In this document: positions 44,255 through 52,143 of the stretch, one piece after another
Position numbering within the stretch: the stretch's first letter is position 1
Layout of the letters: every line of letters starts with the position of its first letter
Source: Larkinella punicea
GTDB lineage: Bacteria > Bacteroidota > Bacteroidia > Cytophagales > Spirosomataceae
NCBI RefSeq assembly: GCF_003334855.1
Contig: NZ_QOWE01000023.1
Coordinates: 1 to 64,000 of the forward strand
DNA length: 64,000 nucleotides
Direction: 5' to 3'
Made by a program: the position numbers and the translations under genes
Notes under the pieces: model-generated
Databases searched by the model: none
Seen by the model: the letters and a program-made list of their open reading frames with translations, nothing else
What the model was told of the DNA's origin: nothing

Positions 44255-47182
44255 TTAAAAGTTAAACTGGAGACCAAAAACCAATTTCCGGCTGAACGGG
44301 TATTTCGTACCCACTTCGCCCGTCTCGGTTACGTCCGGGTCAATACCCGAAAACTTCGTGATCGTGAACACATTATCCGCCGAAACCGACAACCGAACGC
44401 CGTCCAGTTTGGCTTTGCTGACCAACGCCGTTGGCAAATCGTAGGTCAGGCTGATGTTCCGCAGACGGAGGTAATTGCCGTTTTCCAGAAACCGTGACGA
44501 CGGGCGTTGGGCGTTGTTGTTGCCACCGATAACGTACTTCGGATGCGTGGCAATGTCGCCGGGTTGTTCCCAGCGGCTCCAGCCATCCTGCAAGGCCATG
44601 AGGTTGTAGCGGTCGTAGGCACCGTCGTTGTCGAACAGGTTCCGGTCGCCGTTGTAGAGGATAGAACCGGTGCTGTAGGTAAAGAAAGCGTTCAGTTCCA
44701 ACCCTTTCCAGCTCAGCACCTGCCGAAAACCGCCGAACAGTTTGGGGTTCGCGTTGTTGCCGATAAACTGGATGGTCGCGTCGTTGTAGTTATTGGTCGT
44801 GGTGCTGGTACCGTCGGTACCTACTTTTTCCCAGAGTGGCCCACCGGTTTGCGGATCGACGCCCATCCACCGGCGCATATACCAGCTATTAAGCGGCTGA
44901 TTGAGCGCATAAGGACGCTGGCCGTTGGCGACTAGCACGCGGTCGCCATAAAGAGCCGTCACCTCGTTTCGGTTCATCCCGGCATTGATGTCCATCCGCC
45001 ATTTCAGGGCGGTTTTCTGCAAAATGTCGGCCGATAGCACCACTTCAAGACCTTTGTTGCGAACAGCGCCCACGTTTTCCGTAATGAACGTGTAACCGCT
45101 GGTGGCCTGGAGCGGGCGGTTGAACAAAAGGTTGTTGGTCAGGCGGTTGTAGAGATCAACGGTGAGCGAAAGGCGGTTCCACAAACTGGCGTCAATCCCG
45201 AAGTTGGTATTGTTCGACACTTCCCACGACAGGTTCGGGTTTTCGATGCGGGTCGGATAGGCCGACGGAATTCCGGCGTACTGGCCCGTCAGGTTGTATA
45301 AACCCTGCGACGCATAATCGTTGATGCCGTCGGCGTTGCCGGTGGTTCCGTAGCTGAGCCGGAATTTGAGGTTGGTCAGCAACGGATTGCTGCGCAGAAA
45401 GGCTTCGTTGGAGGCATTCCAGGTCAGGCCAACCGCGTAGAAGTTGCCGTATTTTTTATCCCGACCGAACTTGGACGAACCGTCCCGGCGGAACGAGGTT
45501 GTAACGAGGTATTTATCCTGGTAGCCGTAGTTGGCCTGAAACAGATACGAGGAGAACGCATTGTCGGTTTTGGTTCCGCCGATGGTTTCGGGTTGCGAGG
45601 TTGCATCCAGAATGCTCAGGCCGGAGAAAATGCCTTTTCCGGTTGCCGCCAGCGACTCGTAGTAGTAGGTCTGGTATTCGTAACCCGCCAAACCGTCCAG
45701 TGTATGCCCGCCGTTGAAACTATGCCGGAAGCGCAACAGGTTCGAAGTCAGCAAAGTATAGTCACGGGTGTTGGTTCTGGACAGCCGTCCCTGCACATCC
45801 AGCGCGCTGGGGCCGCGCATGTCCTGACTGCTCTGGCTGCCGTAATAGCTGGTTTGGGCGCGGTTGGTGGTCGTCAGCGTCAGCCAGGGCAATACGTCGT
45901 ATTCGGCTTTGAACAACAAGTCGCCCGACAGCGTGTTTTCCTTGAACGTATTAAACTGGCGATTGTAAATGAAGTTGGCGTTATCGCGGCCATACCATTT
46001 TTTCGCGCCCGTTACGGGGTTGTAGGGTTGGCCGTTGTAGTACGGATCGTCGTACGGCAAATAGGTATAAGCCGCGTAAAGACCGCCGTTGCTGTTGTCG
46101 TACCCACGCGTCGATAACCCGGCTCCGTTGACGTTCACCCGGAATTTGTCGCTGATGTTGTGGCTGAAGTTCAGCCGTGCGCCAAACCGGTCGAGGCCGG
46201 TTCCCTGCAAAATGCCCTGTTCCTTGTAGTAGTTTCCACTCATGAAGAACTTGGTTTTGTCACTGCCGCCCGACGCACTCAGTTCCGCGAGCGTGTTGCT
46301 GGCCGTCCGGAAAGCCTGATCGAACCAGTTGGTATTGGCGTTGGCTTCGGGTGTGGGCAAATAATCATTGAGAACACCCGTTGGCCGGTCGCGCTGAAAC
46401 ACCCGTTTCTGCAAATCATACAGTTGCGGACCGTCCAGCAATCCGAAATTACCCAGGCTCAGCGTGCCGACGCCCTGGTTCAACCGGGCGGTCAGGCGGG
46501 TTTTGCCGGAAGCACCCCGTCGGGTGGTGATCACGATAACGCCGTTGGAAGCCCGTGCGCCGTACAAGGCCGTTGCCGAGGCATCTTTCAACACGGTGAT
46601 CGATTCAATGTCGCTGGGGTTGGGAATACCGCCAATCACACCATCAACCACATAAAGCGGATTGGAACTGGCCGTGAGCGTTCCAACACCCCGAACGAGC
46701 ACTTTGGGTGTGCTGCGGGGGTCGCCGGAACTGTTGCCGACAAAAACCCCGGCGGCTTTGCCCTGTAACATCTGACCGACGCTGTTGGCCGTTACATCTT
46801 TCAACTCTTTGGCGGTCACCACCTGCGCCGAACCCGTCAGGTTGCGCTGGTTGGTGGTGGTATAGCCCATCACGACCACCTCGTCGAGCATGGTGTCGGC
46901 TTTTTTGAGAGTAATCTCGACTGTCGTGCGGTTTCCGACCGTTACGGCGGTTCCCTGATAGCCAATCGAACTGATTTCCAGCACGTCGGCTGGCGTCGTG
47001 CGGACGGTAAAGGCGCCTTTGTCGTCGGTGGTGGTGCCCTGCGTGGTGCCGCGAACGATGATGGTCGCGCCGGGCAGCGGTTGCCCGGCATCGTCGCGGA
47101 TGGTGCCCCGCAGGCTTGACTGCGCATAACCGCAAACGGTTATGGATAGCCACAGGAGTAAACTTACGGAAAGCTGTTTCAT
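44255..47182 (-). CDS. SusC/RagA family TonB-linked outer-membrane transporter
   Basis: 975 residues: signal peptide, CarboxypepD_reg-like domain (SLRGTIRDDAGQPLPGATII), TonB-box region (DEVVVMGYTT), plug domain (SVGQMLQGKAAGVFV through NPLYVVDGVIGGIPN, with DASATALYGARASNGVIVIT) and a C-terminal beta-barrel ending in Phe (LVFGLQFNF). Imports oligosaccharides together with SusD, driven by TonB. First gene of the SusC-SusD-DUF3472-kinase operon. A 58-base hairpin separates it from the upstream Gfo/Idh gene. Confidence 0.96.
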   Translation of the reverse strand: MKQLSVSLLLWLSITVCGYAQSSLRGTIRDDAGQPLPGATIIVRGTTQGTTTDDKGAFTVRTTPADVLEISSIGYQGTAVTVGNRTTVEITLKKADTMLDEVVVMGYTTTNQRNLTGSAQVVTAKELKDVTANSVGQMLQGKAAGVFVGNSSGDPRSTPKVLVRGVGTLTASSNPLYVVDGVIGGIPNPSDIESITVLKDASATALYGARASNGVIVITTRRGASGKTRLTARLNQGVGTLSLGNFGLLDGPQLYDLQKRVFQRDRPTGVLNDYLPTPEANANTNWFDQAFRTASNTLAELSASGGSDKTKFFMSGNYYKEQGILQGTGLDRFGARLNFSHNISDKFRVNVNGAGLSTRGYDNSNGGLYAAYTYLPYDDPYYNGQPYNPVTGAKKWYGRDNANFIYNRQFNTFKENTLSGDLLFKAEYDVLPWLTLTTTNRAQTSYYGSQSSQDMRGPSALDVQGRLSRTNTRDYTLLTSNLLRFRHSFNGGHTLDGLAGYEYQTYYYESLAATGKGIFSGLSILDATSQPETIGGTKTDNAFSSYLFQANYGYQDKYLVTTSFRRDGSSKFGRDKKYGNFYAVGLTWNASNEAFLRSNPLLTNLKFRLSYGTTGNADGINDYASQGLYNLTGQYAGIPSAYPTRIENPNLSWEVSNNTNFGIDASLWNRLSLTVDLYNRLTNNLLFNRPLQATSGYTFITENVGAVRNKGLEVVLSADILQKTALKWRMDINAGMNRNEVTALYGDRVLVANGQRPYALNQPLNSWYMRRWMGVDPQTGGPLWEKVGTDGTSTTTNNYNDATIQFIGNNANPKLFGGFRQVLSWKGLELNAFFTYSTGSILYNGDRNLFDNDGAYDRYNLMALQDGWSRWEQPGDIATHPKYVIGGNNNAQRPSSRFLENGNYLRLRNISLTYDLPTALVSKAKLDGVRLSVSADNVFTITKFSGIDPDVTETGEVGTKYPFSRKLVFGLQFNF

Positions 47183-47265
47183 GGGTTGGAAGATTGATAA
47201 AGTGGAGTATTAAGAAGCAGAAGGCAAAGGGCTTAGGGCATTCGGTAAAGGCAAGGGGAGGGTAG

Positions 47266-47323
47266 CCTGGTCATGCTTACCGGGTCAAAACCAGACGGTT
47301 CTGACCCGGTAAGCATGACCAGG
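47266..47323. terminator. Long hairpin upstream of the SusC operon
   Basis: Perfect 22-bp arms (47266-47287 and 47302-47323) plus an inner AACC/GGTT stem. It follows the Gfo/Idh gene by 22 bases and precedes SusC. There is no clear T run, so it may be an RNA-processing or attenuation hairpin rather than a classical terminator. Confidence 0.65.
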
Positions 47324-47345
47324 TAGGGTAGTTGAGCAAATCAGA

Positions 47346-48716
47346 TCAATAAATTTCGTTCAGACCGAAAATGGGGCGGTTCGTCTTCCATTTTCCCCGC
47401 GTGAAATCCGGGATTTCGATGGGTTTGCTGCCCTGCGCAATGGATTGTTCGGATAAAGGACTGATGGCACTCCAGACGGCGGCATCATAGACGTCGATCG
47501 GTGGGGCGGTTTGGGCTTTGATGGATTCGATGAAGGCGCGCATCACGAAAAAGTCGATACCGCCGTGGCCGCCACTCTGGGCCGTTTTGCCGTGTTGTTT
47601 CCAGAGCGGGTGGTCGTATTTATCCTGATAGGCCGCGAACGGTTCCCACTGGTGCGGTTTCGGGCTGGTTCCTTCCAGGTAAATCGTTTTGCCGTCGTCC
47701 ATCCAGATGCCCTGCGTTCCCTGCGCCCGGAAGCCGAGCGAATAAGGCCGGGGTGAGTTCGTGTCGTGCATGATGATGATGTTTTCACCATTCGCGCAAT
47801 TGACCACGGTGGTAACTACATCGCCCAGCTTGAAATTGACTTTGGCGTTGGGATGATCGGGGCCACCTTTATCGACCACATATTTGTGCAGGCTGCGGGC
47901 TTTGGTGGCGGTTGAGGTCAGGGACAAAAACCGGTTGCCCCGGTTGATGTCCAGCCAGTGGGCAACCGGCCCCAAACCGTGTGTTGGGTACAAGTCGCCG
48001 TTGCGATCAACAGAGTGCTGGGTCCGCCAGCGGGCTTCGGAATAGCCTTTGTCTCCAAATTCGACCCCTTCTTTGCCCATGCCGCCATTAAACTTGACGT
48101 TTCGCAGGTCGTGCTGGTACCCGCAGTGGGCGTACAGCATTTCGCCGAACATGCCCTGACGGATCATGTTCAAAACCGCCAGCACATCGCGCCGGTAGCA
48201 GACGTTTTCCAGAATCATGCAATGCGACCCGGTTTTTTCGAACGTATTGACCAGATCCCAGGATTCCTTGAGCGTTACCGTTGCCGATACTTCAACCCCG
48301 GCATATTTTCCGGCTTTCATGGTGGCAACGGCCATCGGAACGTGCCATTCCCAGGGAGTGGCAATTACGACACCGTCGATGTCGTCGCGCTTGAGCATGT
48401 TCACAAAATCCTCACCGCCTTTCGTGAAAGCAACCGGCACTTTCTTGCCGCTTTTTTCGATCATGGCGTTGGTGCGGCTGATGGCTTCCGGGTCCGGATC
48501 GCAGATGGCCGTAATCACCACATCATCGCGAAACAGGGCCTGGTGGACGTGGCTGCGACCCCGCGAACCGACCCCGATAAAAGCGAGACGAACCTTTGAC
48601 AAAGCCGACGGTTTCGAAGCGGCCGCGGCCGGTTCAAACAGCGAAGGAATAAAGGGCGCAGCAGCGGTGCTGAGGGCGGCCGTACGCAGAAAATTTCGGC
48701 GGGAAGAAACAGGCAT
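47346..48716 (-). CDS. Tat-exported Gfo/Idh/MocA protein, GH109-like
   Basis: 456 residues starting with a twin-arginine signal (SSRRNFLRTAA). The Rossmann motif IGVGSRGRSHVHQ and the downstream ATPWEWHVPMAVATMKAGKY, MILENVCYRRDVLAVLNMIR and CGYQHDLR segments resemble the GH109 group, NAD-dependent alpha-N-acetylgalactosaminidases that cleave by a redox mechanism. It could act on the glycan imported by the SusCD pair. Oxidoreductase activity on a free sugar is the alternative. Divergent from the LacI regulator with shared operators. Confidence 0.85.
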   Translation of the reverse strand: MPVSSRRNFLRTAALSTAAAPFIPSLFEPAAAASKPSALSKVRLAFIGVGSRGRSHVHQALFRDDVVITAICDPDPEAISRTNAMIEKSGKKVPVAFTKGGEDFVNMLKRDDIDGVVIATPWEWHVPMAVATMKAGKYAGVEVSATVTLKESWDLVNTFEKTGSHCMILENVCYRRDVLAVLNMIRQGMFGEMLYAHCGYQHDLRNVKFNGGMGKEGVEFGDKGYSEARWRTQHSVDRNGDLYPTHGLGPVAHWLDINRGNRFLSLTSTATKARSLHKYVVDKGGPDHPNAKVNFKLGDVVTTVVNCANGENIIIMHDTNSPRPYSLGFRAQGTQGIWMDDGKTIYLEGTSPKPHQWEPFAAYQDKYDHPLWKQHGKTAQSGGHGGIDFFVMRAFIESIKAQTAPPIDVYDAAVWSAISPLSEQSIAQGSKPIEIPDFTRGKWKTNRPIFGLNEIY

Positions 48717-48854
48717 AGGGGGGAGTTAGCTGAGTTGGAATATGCTTTATGTTGACGGTTTGGGTTCAATTCCATGCTGAAATTGGAGAAAAACCGACAA
48801 CCGATCAATCGAAACCGGTGCTTCAGGGCGTTGATTCTGACGGTTTTGGCCTGC

Positions 48855-48866
48855 GCAAACGTTTGT
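48855..48866. promoter_or_regulatory. LacI-type operator O1
   Basis: GCAAACGTTTGT with palindromic core CAAACGTTTG (48856-48865), a classical LacI/GalR-family site. It lies between the divergent Gfo/Idh and LacI genes, 22 bp centre to centre from the second copy. Confidence 0.8.
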
Positions 48867-48873
48867 TCAGACC

Positions 48874-48891
48874 TGTGCAAACGTTTGTGCA
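48874..48891. promoter_or_regulatory. LacI-type operator O2
   Basis: TGTGCAAACGTTTGTGCA, core CAAACGTTTG (48878-48887). Two helical turns from O1 on the same face of the DNA, fitting cooperative dimer binding. Its right edge is 14 bases before the predicted -33 box of the lacI-type gene. Confidence 0.82.
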
Positions 48892-48905
48892 AAACCGAAG
48901 GAAAT

Positions 48906-48936
48906 TTTGCGTTTTTTAGGAATAAGAGTAAATTGT
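48906..48936 (+). promoter_or_regulatory. Predicted promoter of the LacI-type gene
   Basis: TTTG (48906-48909), a 19-base spacer, then TAAATTGT (48929-48936), a partial match to TAnnTTTG. The start would be near 48943, leaving a very short leader before ATG 48957. Confidence 0.45.
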
Positions 48937-48956
48937 AAGGCTGAACAGGACGCGCG

Positions 48957-49979
48957 ATGAAGGATGTTATTACGATTAAGGAAATTGCCCGGCAATTGCA
49001 TGTGTCGCCATCCACTGTGTCCAGGGCTTTGCAAAACCACCCCCGCATCAGCGCGCACACCCGCGACGCCGTTCATGCCCTCGCCGATCAGTTGAAATAC
49101 CTGCCCAGCACGACGGCCCGCAATCTCCAACGGGGCCGAACGGGCGTGATCGGGATGGTGTTGCCGGAAATTCGGGAGAATTTTTTCTCGGAAGTGATCA
49201 ATGGCGTGGAAGAACTGGCGTTTGAACACCAGGTGACGGTGGCGCTTTACCAATCGCACGACCGGTTCGACCGCGAGAAGCAGATTCTAACGGTGTTAGC
49301 TTCTAATCGGGTCGATGGCGTGTTGCTGTCGGTTGCCAAAGAAACGCAGCAGACCCACCACATTCAGGAATTACTGGATCGCCAGATTCCGCTGGTGTTG
49401 TTCGACCGCATTCCGCCCCACATTGCGGCCCATCGGGTCGAGTGTAATATGGAGAAAGGCGCGTATGAAGCCACCAAATGGCTGGCCCGGCGCGGTCATC
49501 GACGCATTGCGCTGCTGAACGGCCCCCACACCCTGGTAGCCAGTGAGGAGCGCTATCGGGGGTACATCACCGCGTTGGTGGAGGAAGGGCTGCCTGTCGA
49601 AAATGCCCTGATCAAGCGCAGTGACCTGACGACGCCGGAAACCGTCCTGAAAATGAATCAGCTTTTGTCATCGCCCACCCGGCCGGATGCGGTCTTGACG
49701 TTCAACGATTACGTGGCGCTGGACGCCATGCAGGTGTGCCGGAGCTACGGCCTGGTCGTCAATCAGGATATTTCATTTGTCAGTTTTGCCAATCTGCCGC
49801 TTAATATGTACCTGGAACATCCGCCCCTGGCGTCGGTCGAACAACATCCTTACCAGATTGGGTTTATGGCGGCTGAAATTCTGCTGAAGGTGATCAACGG
49901 GAAGATTGCCCCGACGGATTTGCAGAACATAATCCTGGAGCCCGAGCTGGTGGTTCGGGAGCCGAATGTGGTTTTCTGA
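48957..49979 (+). CDS. LacI family transcriptional regulator
   Basis: 340 residues: N-terminal helix-turn-helix and hinge (TIKEIARQLHVSPSTVSRAL, then NHPRISAHTRDAV and a LQRGRTGVIGMVLP junction), followed by a periplasmic-binding-protein-like sugar domain ending EPELVVREP. Binds DNA as a dimer at CAAACGTTTG-type sites, two of which lie just upstream, so it probably represses itself and the divergent Gfo/Idh gene until a sugar binds. The nearby kinases make it the local regulator of the sugar locus. Confidence 0.94.
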   Translation: MKDVITIKEIARQLHVSPSTVSRALQNHPRISAHTRDAVHALADQLKYLPSTTARNLQRGRTGVIGMVLPEIRENFFSEVINGVEELAFEHQVTVALYQSHDRFDREKQILTVLASNRVDGVLLSVAKETQQTHHIQELLDRQIPLVLFDRIPPHIAAHRVECNMEKGAYEATKWLARRGHRRIALLNGPHTLVASEERYRGYITALVEEGLPVENALIKRSDLTTPETVLKMNQLLSSPTRPDAVLTFNDYVALDAMQVCRSYGLVVNQDISFVSFANLPLNMYLEHPPLASVEQHPYQIGFMAAEILLKVINGKIAPTDLQNIILEPELVVREPNVVF

Positions 49980-49998
49980 GCGTAGATTCAAATTATGA

Positions 49999-51477
49999 TC
50001 AGCCCACCAGCACGTTCCGCCATTTTTCGTAAGCATCGCGGTAGGCTTCCTGCGCCCGCATGTCGGGCTCGATGGTTCGGACTATTTTCAAACCGGTGAA
50101 GGCTTCCTGGCGGTTTTTGTAAATACCGAGTCCCAATCCGGCCCCTCGGGCGGCTCCCTGTGCGCCGTCGGTATTGAAAAGCTGAATTTCGGCACCGGTC
50201 AGATTGGCGAGCGTATCGCGGAAAAGCGGACTGAGGAACATATTGGCTTCTCCGGCGCGAATGGTTTTCAGACCAACACCCACTTGCTCCATGACCTGAA
50301 TGCCGTAATAAAACGAAAAAACGATGCCTTCCTGCGCAGCCCGAATCCAGTGGGGAAGGCTGTGGCGCGTCAGTTGCAAACCGTGGAATGAAGCGCCTAA
50401 ATCGCGGTTTTCCAGCACGCGTTCGGCCCCGTTGCCAAAAGGCAGACACAGCAAACCGTCGGAACCGACGGGTGCGTGGGCGGCCAAATCGTTCATTTCG
50501 GCGTAACCGACCGTGCCGCGCAGCAAATGATTTCGCAGCCAGCTATTCAGAATACCGGTTCCGTTGATGCAGAGCAGAACGCCGTAGCGCGGGGCTTCTG
50601 GTGTGTGGCTAACGTGCAGGAAGGTGTTGACGCGGGATTGTGGGTCGTATTTGGCCTGATCGCTGACGCCGTAGACAACGCCCGAGGTTCCGGCGGTGGC
50701 GGCAATTTCGTTGGGTTCCAGTACGTTGAGCGAAAACGCATTGTTGGGCTGGTCGCCCGCGCGGTAGGTTACGGGCGTTCCGATGGCCAGGCCCAGATCG
50801 CTGGCGGCTTTCGACGTCAGTTCGCCCTGGACGGAAAACGTCGGCTTGATGTTGGCAATGAGCGAGGGGTCGAATCCGAAATAATCCAGCAGAAAATCTG
50901 CCGGTTGTTCGTTCTGAAAATCCCAGAGAATGCCTTCCGACAAGCCGGAGGGCGTGGTAACGATTTCGCCGGTCATGCGGGCGGCTAAGTAATCGCCGGG
51001 CAGCATGAATTTATGAATTTTGTTATAAATCGCCGGTTCATTTTCCTTCACCCACGCCAGTTTAGCGGCCGTAAAGTTGCCCGGTGAATTGAGCAGGTGT
51101 TGCAGACTTTTCGTGCGACCCACGGTTTCGAAGGCTTTTTCACCGTAGGAAACCGCCCGGCTGTCGCACCAGATGATCGACGGACGCAGCACGTTCAGGT
51201 CCTTGTCGACGATCACCAGACCGTGCATCTGGTACGAAATGCCGATGGCTTTGACGTCTTCCGGTTTCACGCCGGTTTTCGACAACACGGTTTTGGAAGC
51301 CAGACAGGCATTTTTCCACCACGCATCGGGATTTTGTTCGGCATAGCCCGGCAGGGGTGCGTCAATGGGCATTTCCGATTCGGGGAAAAAAGCGGAGGCC
51401 ACCACCGCACCGGTTTCAACTTCGAGCAAACAGGCTTTTACGGACGAACTGCCGACATCAAATCCAAGGAGATACAT
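49999..51477 (-). CDS. xylB: Xylulokinase-type FGGY sugar kinase
   Basis: 492 residues from ATG 51477; upstream codons in frame are not protein-like. The start MYLLGFDVGSSSVKACL is the phosphate-1 loop of FGGY kinases; IGISYQMHGLVIVD, IIWCDSRA and the catalytic base region TYRAGDQPNNA follow, with the adenosine motif GAQGAARGAGLGLG near the end. IGISYQMHG fits D-xylulose kinase. Convergent with the LacI-type gene, 19 bases apart. No xylose isomerase gene is in the window. Confidence 0.9.
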   Translation of the reverse strand: MYLLGFDVGSSSVKACLLEVETGAVVASAFFPESEMPIDAPLPGYAEQNPDAWWKNACLASKTVLSKTGVKPEDVKAIGISYQMHGLVIVDKDLNVLRPSIIWCDSRAVSYGEKAFETVGRTKSLQHLLNSPGNFTAAKLAWVKENEPAIYNKIHKFMLPGDYLAARMTGEIVTTPSGLSEGILWDFQNEQPADFLLDYFGFDPSLIANIKPTFSVQGELTSKAASDLGLAIGTPVTYRAGDQPNNAFSLNVLEPNEIAATAGTSGVVYGVSDQAKYDPQSRVNTFLHVSHTPEAPRYGVLLCINGTGILNSWLRNHLLRGTVGYAEMNDLAAHAPVGSDGLLCLPFGNGAERVLENRDLGASFHGLQLTRHSLPHWIRAAQEGIVFSFYYGIQVMEQVGVGLKTIRAGEANMFLSPLFRDTLANLTGAEIQLFNTDGAQGAARGAGLGLGIYKNRQEAFTGLKIVRTIEPDMRAQEAYRDAYEKWRNVLVG

Positions 51478-51665
51478 GGGGTACGCAAGGTTCAGATACA
51501 AAACGAGGTGCAAAGTACGCAGAGCGGAGAAGTTAGGCAAGCGATCAGGGTGCCGGGGCGTCATTCCGGCGGGTTGTTTTTGTGGCCGAAAACCATGAAA
51601 TTAGACGAGGTGGCGTTATAAAGAACCGCTTATGGTGCCATGATACCCCGTAGAGACTCGTGTGC

Positions 51666-51941
51666 ATGAAAAAGAATCTCTTTTTTTGTCTTTTGCTGCT
51701 GTCTTCTACCCGTTTTGGGCAACTCCTGATCGAAGGAAAAATTATAAACAGAAGCACAAAAGCACCGATCCCCTACGCCAATATTGGGATTGCCAACTCA
51801 AATGAAGGCGATTCGTTCAGCAGCAGTTCGCACTTACTGATTTATCCGGACGATAACCTGGTTATCGCCTTTTTGGCGAATTCACAGGATGGTGCTGCGT
51901 TTGATCTTCAGCGTATTGGCGAGTTATTTTATAAAAAATGA
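51666..51941 (+). pseudogene. Chimeric remnant: exported-protein N-terminus joined to a serine hydrolase C-terminus
   Basis: The open frame of 91 codons has a signal peptide and the start of a CarboxypepD_reg-like domain (LIEGKIINRSTKAPIPYANI), then switches at about residue 45 to what looks like the last strand and helix of a beta-lactamase-like hydrolase (SSSSHLLIYPDDNLVIAFLA, ending RIGELFYKK). The catalytic motifs are absent. The likeliest origin is an internal deletion of a hydrolase gene carrying an N-terminal domain, or a fusion of two neighbours. It may still be transcribed. Confidence 0.6.
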
Positions 51942-52040
51942 TAATCAGCGTCAGGGTGATGAGTCAGAACCGTGGGACTAAATCGTATTGGTAGATCGAA
52001 CTCATTTGAGGTCGAAAGGTCGATTTTAATAGAAAGAGGT

Positions 52041-52048
52041 TAGCTTTG
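52041..52048 (+). promoter_or_regulatory. Candidate -7 promoter element of the hybrid regulator gene
   Basis: TAGCTTTG fits TAnnTTTG and is part of TTAGCTTTGCCGTG, nearly identical to TTAGTTTTGCCGTG at 56275. No good -33 box at the usual distance. The start codon is 96 bases downstream; 51942-52143 otherwise shows nothing. Confidence 0.4.
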
Positions 52049-52143
52049 CCGTGAACTTTTCTTAATCAATCAGTCAATAAACGGGCGATGCCTGTAAACA
52101 ACACTTCCCCGTAAACGAAGTGGACTGAGCACCTCATTCTGGT

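Noticed and set aside
43433-46768. Several open frames of 140-240 codons antisense to SusD and SusC
   Set aside because: They overlap fully conserved SusC/SusD coding sequence and encode no recognisable motif.
48852-48891. CAAACGTTTG pair read as an inverted-repeat terminator
   Set aside because: The two copies are direct repeats of a self-palindrome with LacI-type sequence in a divergent promoter region, so operators explain them better.
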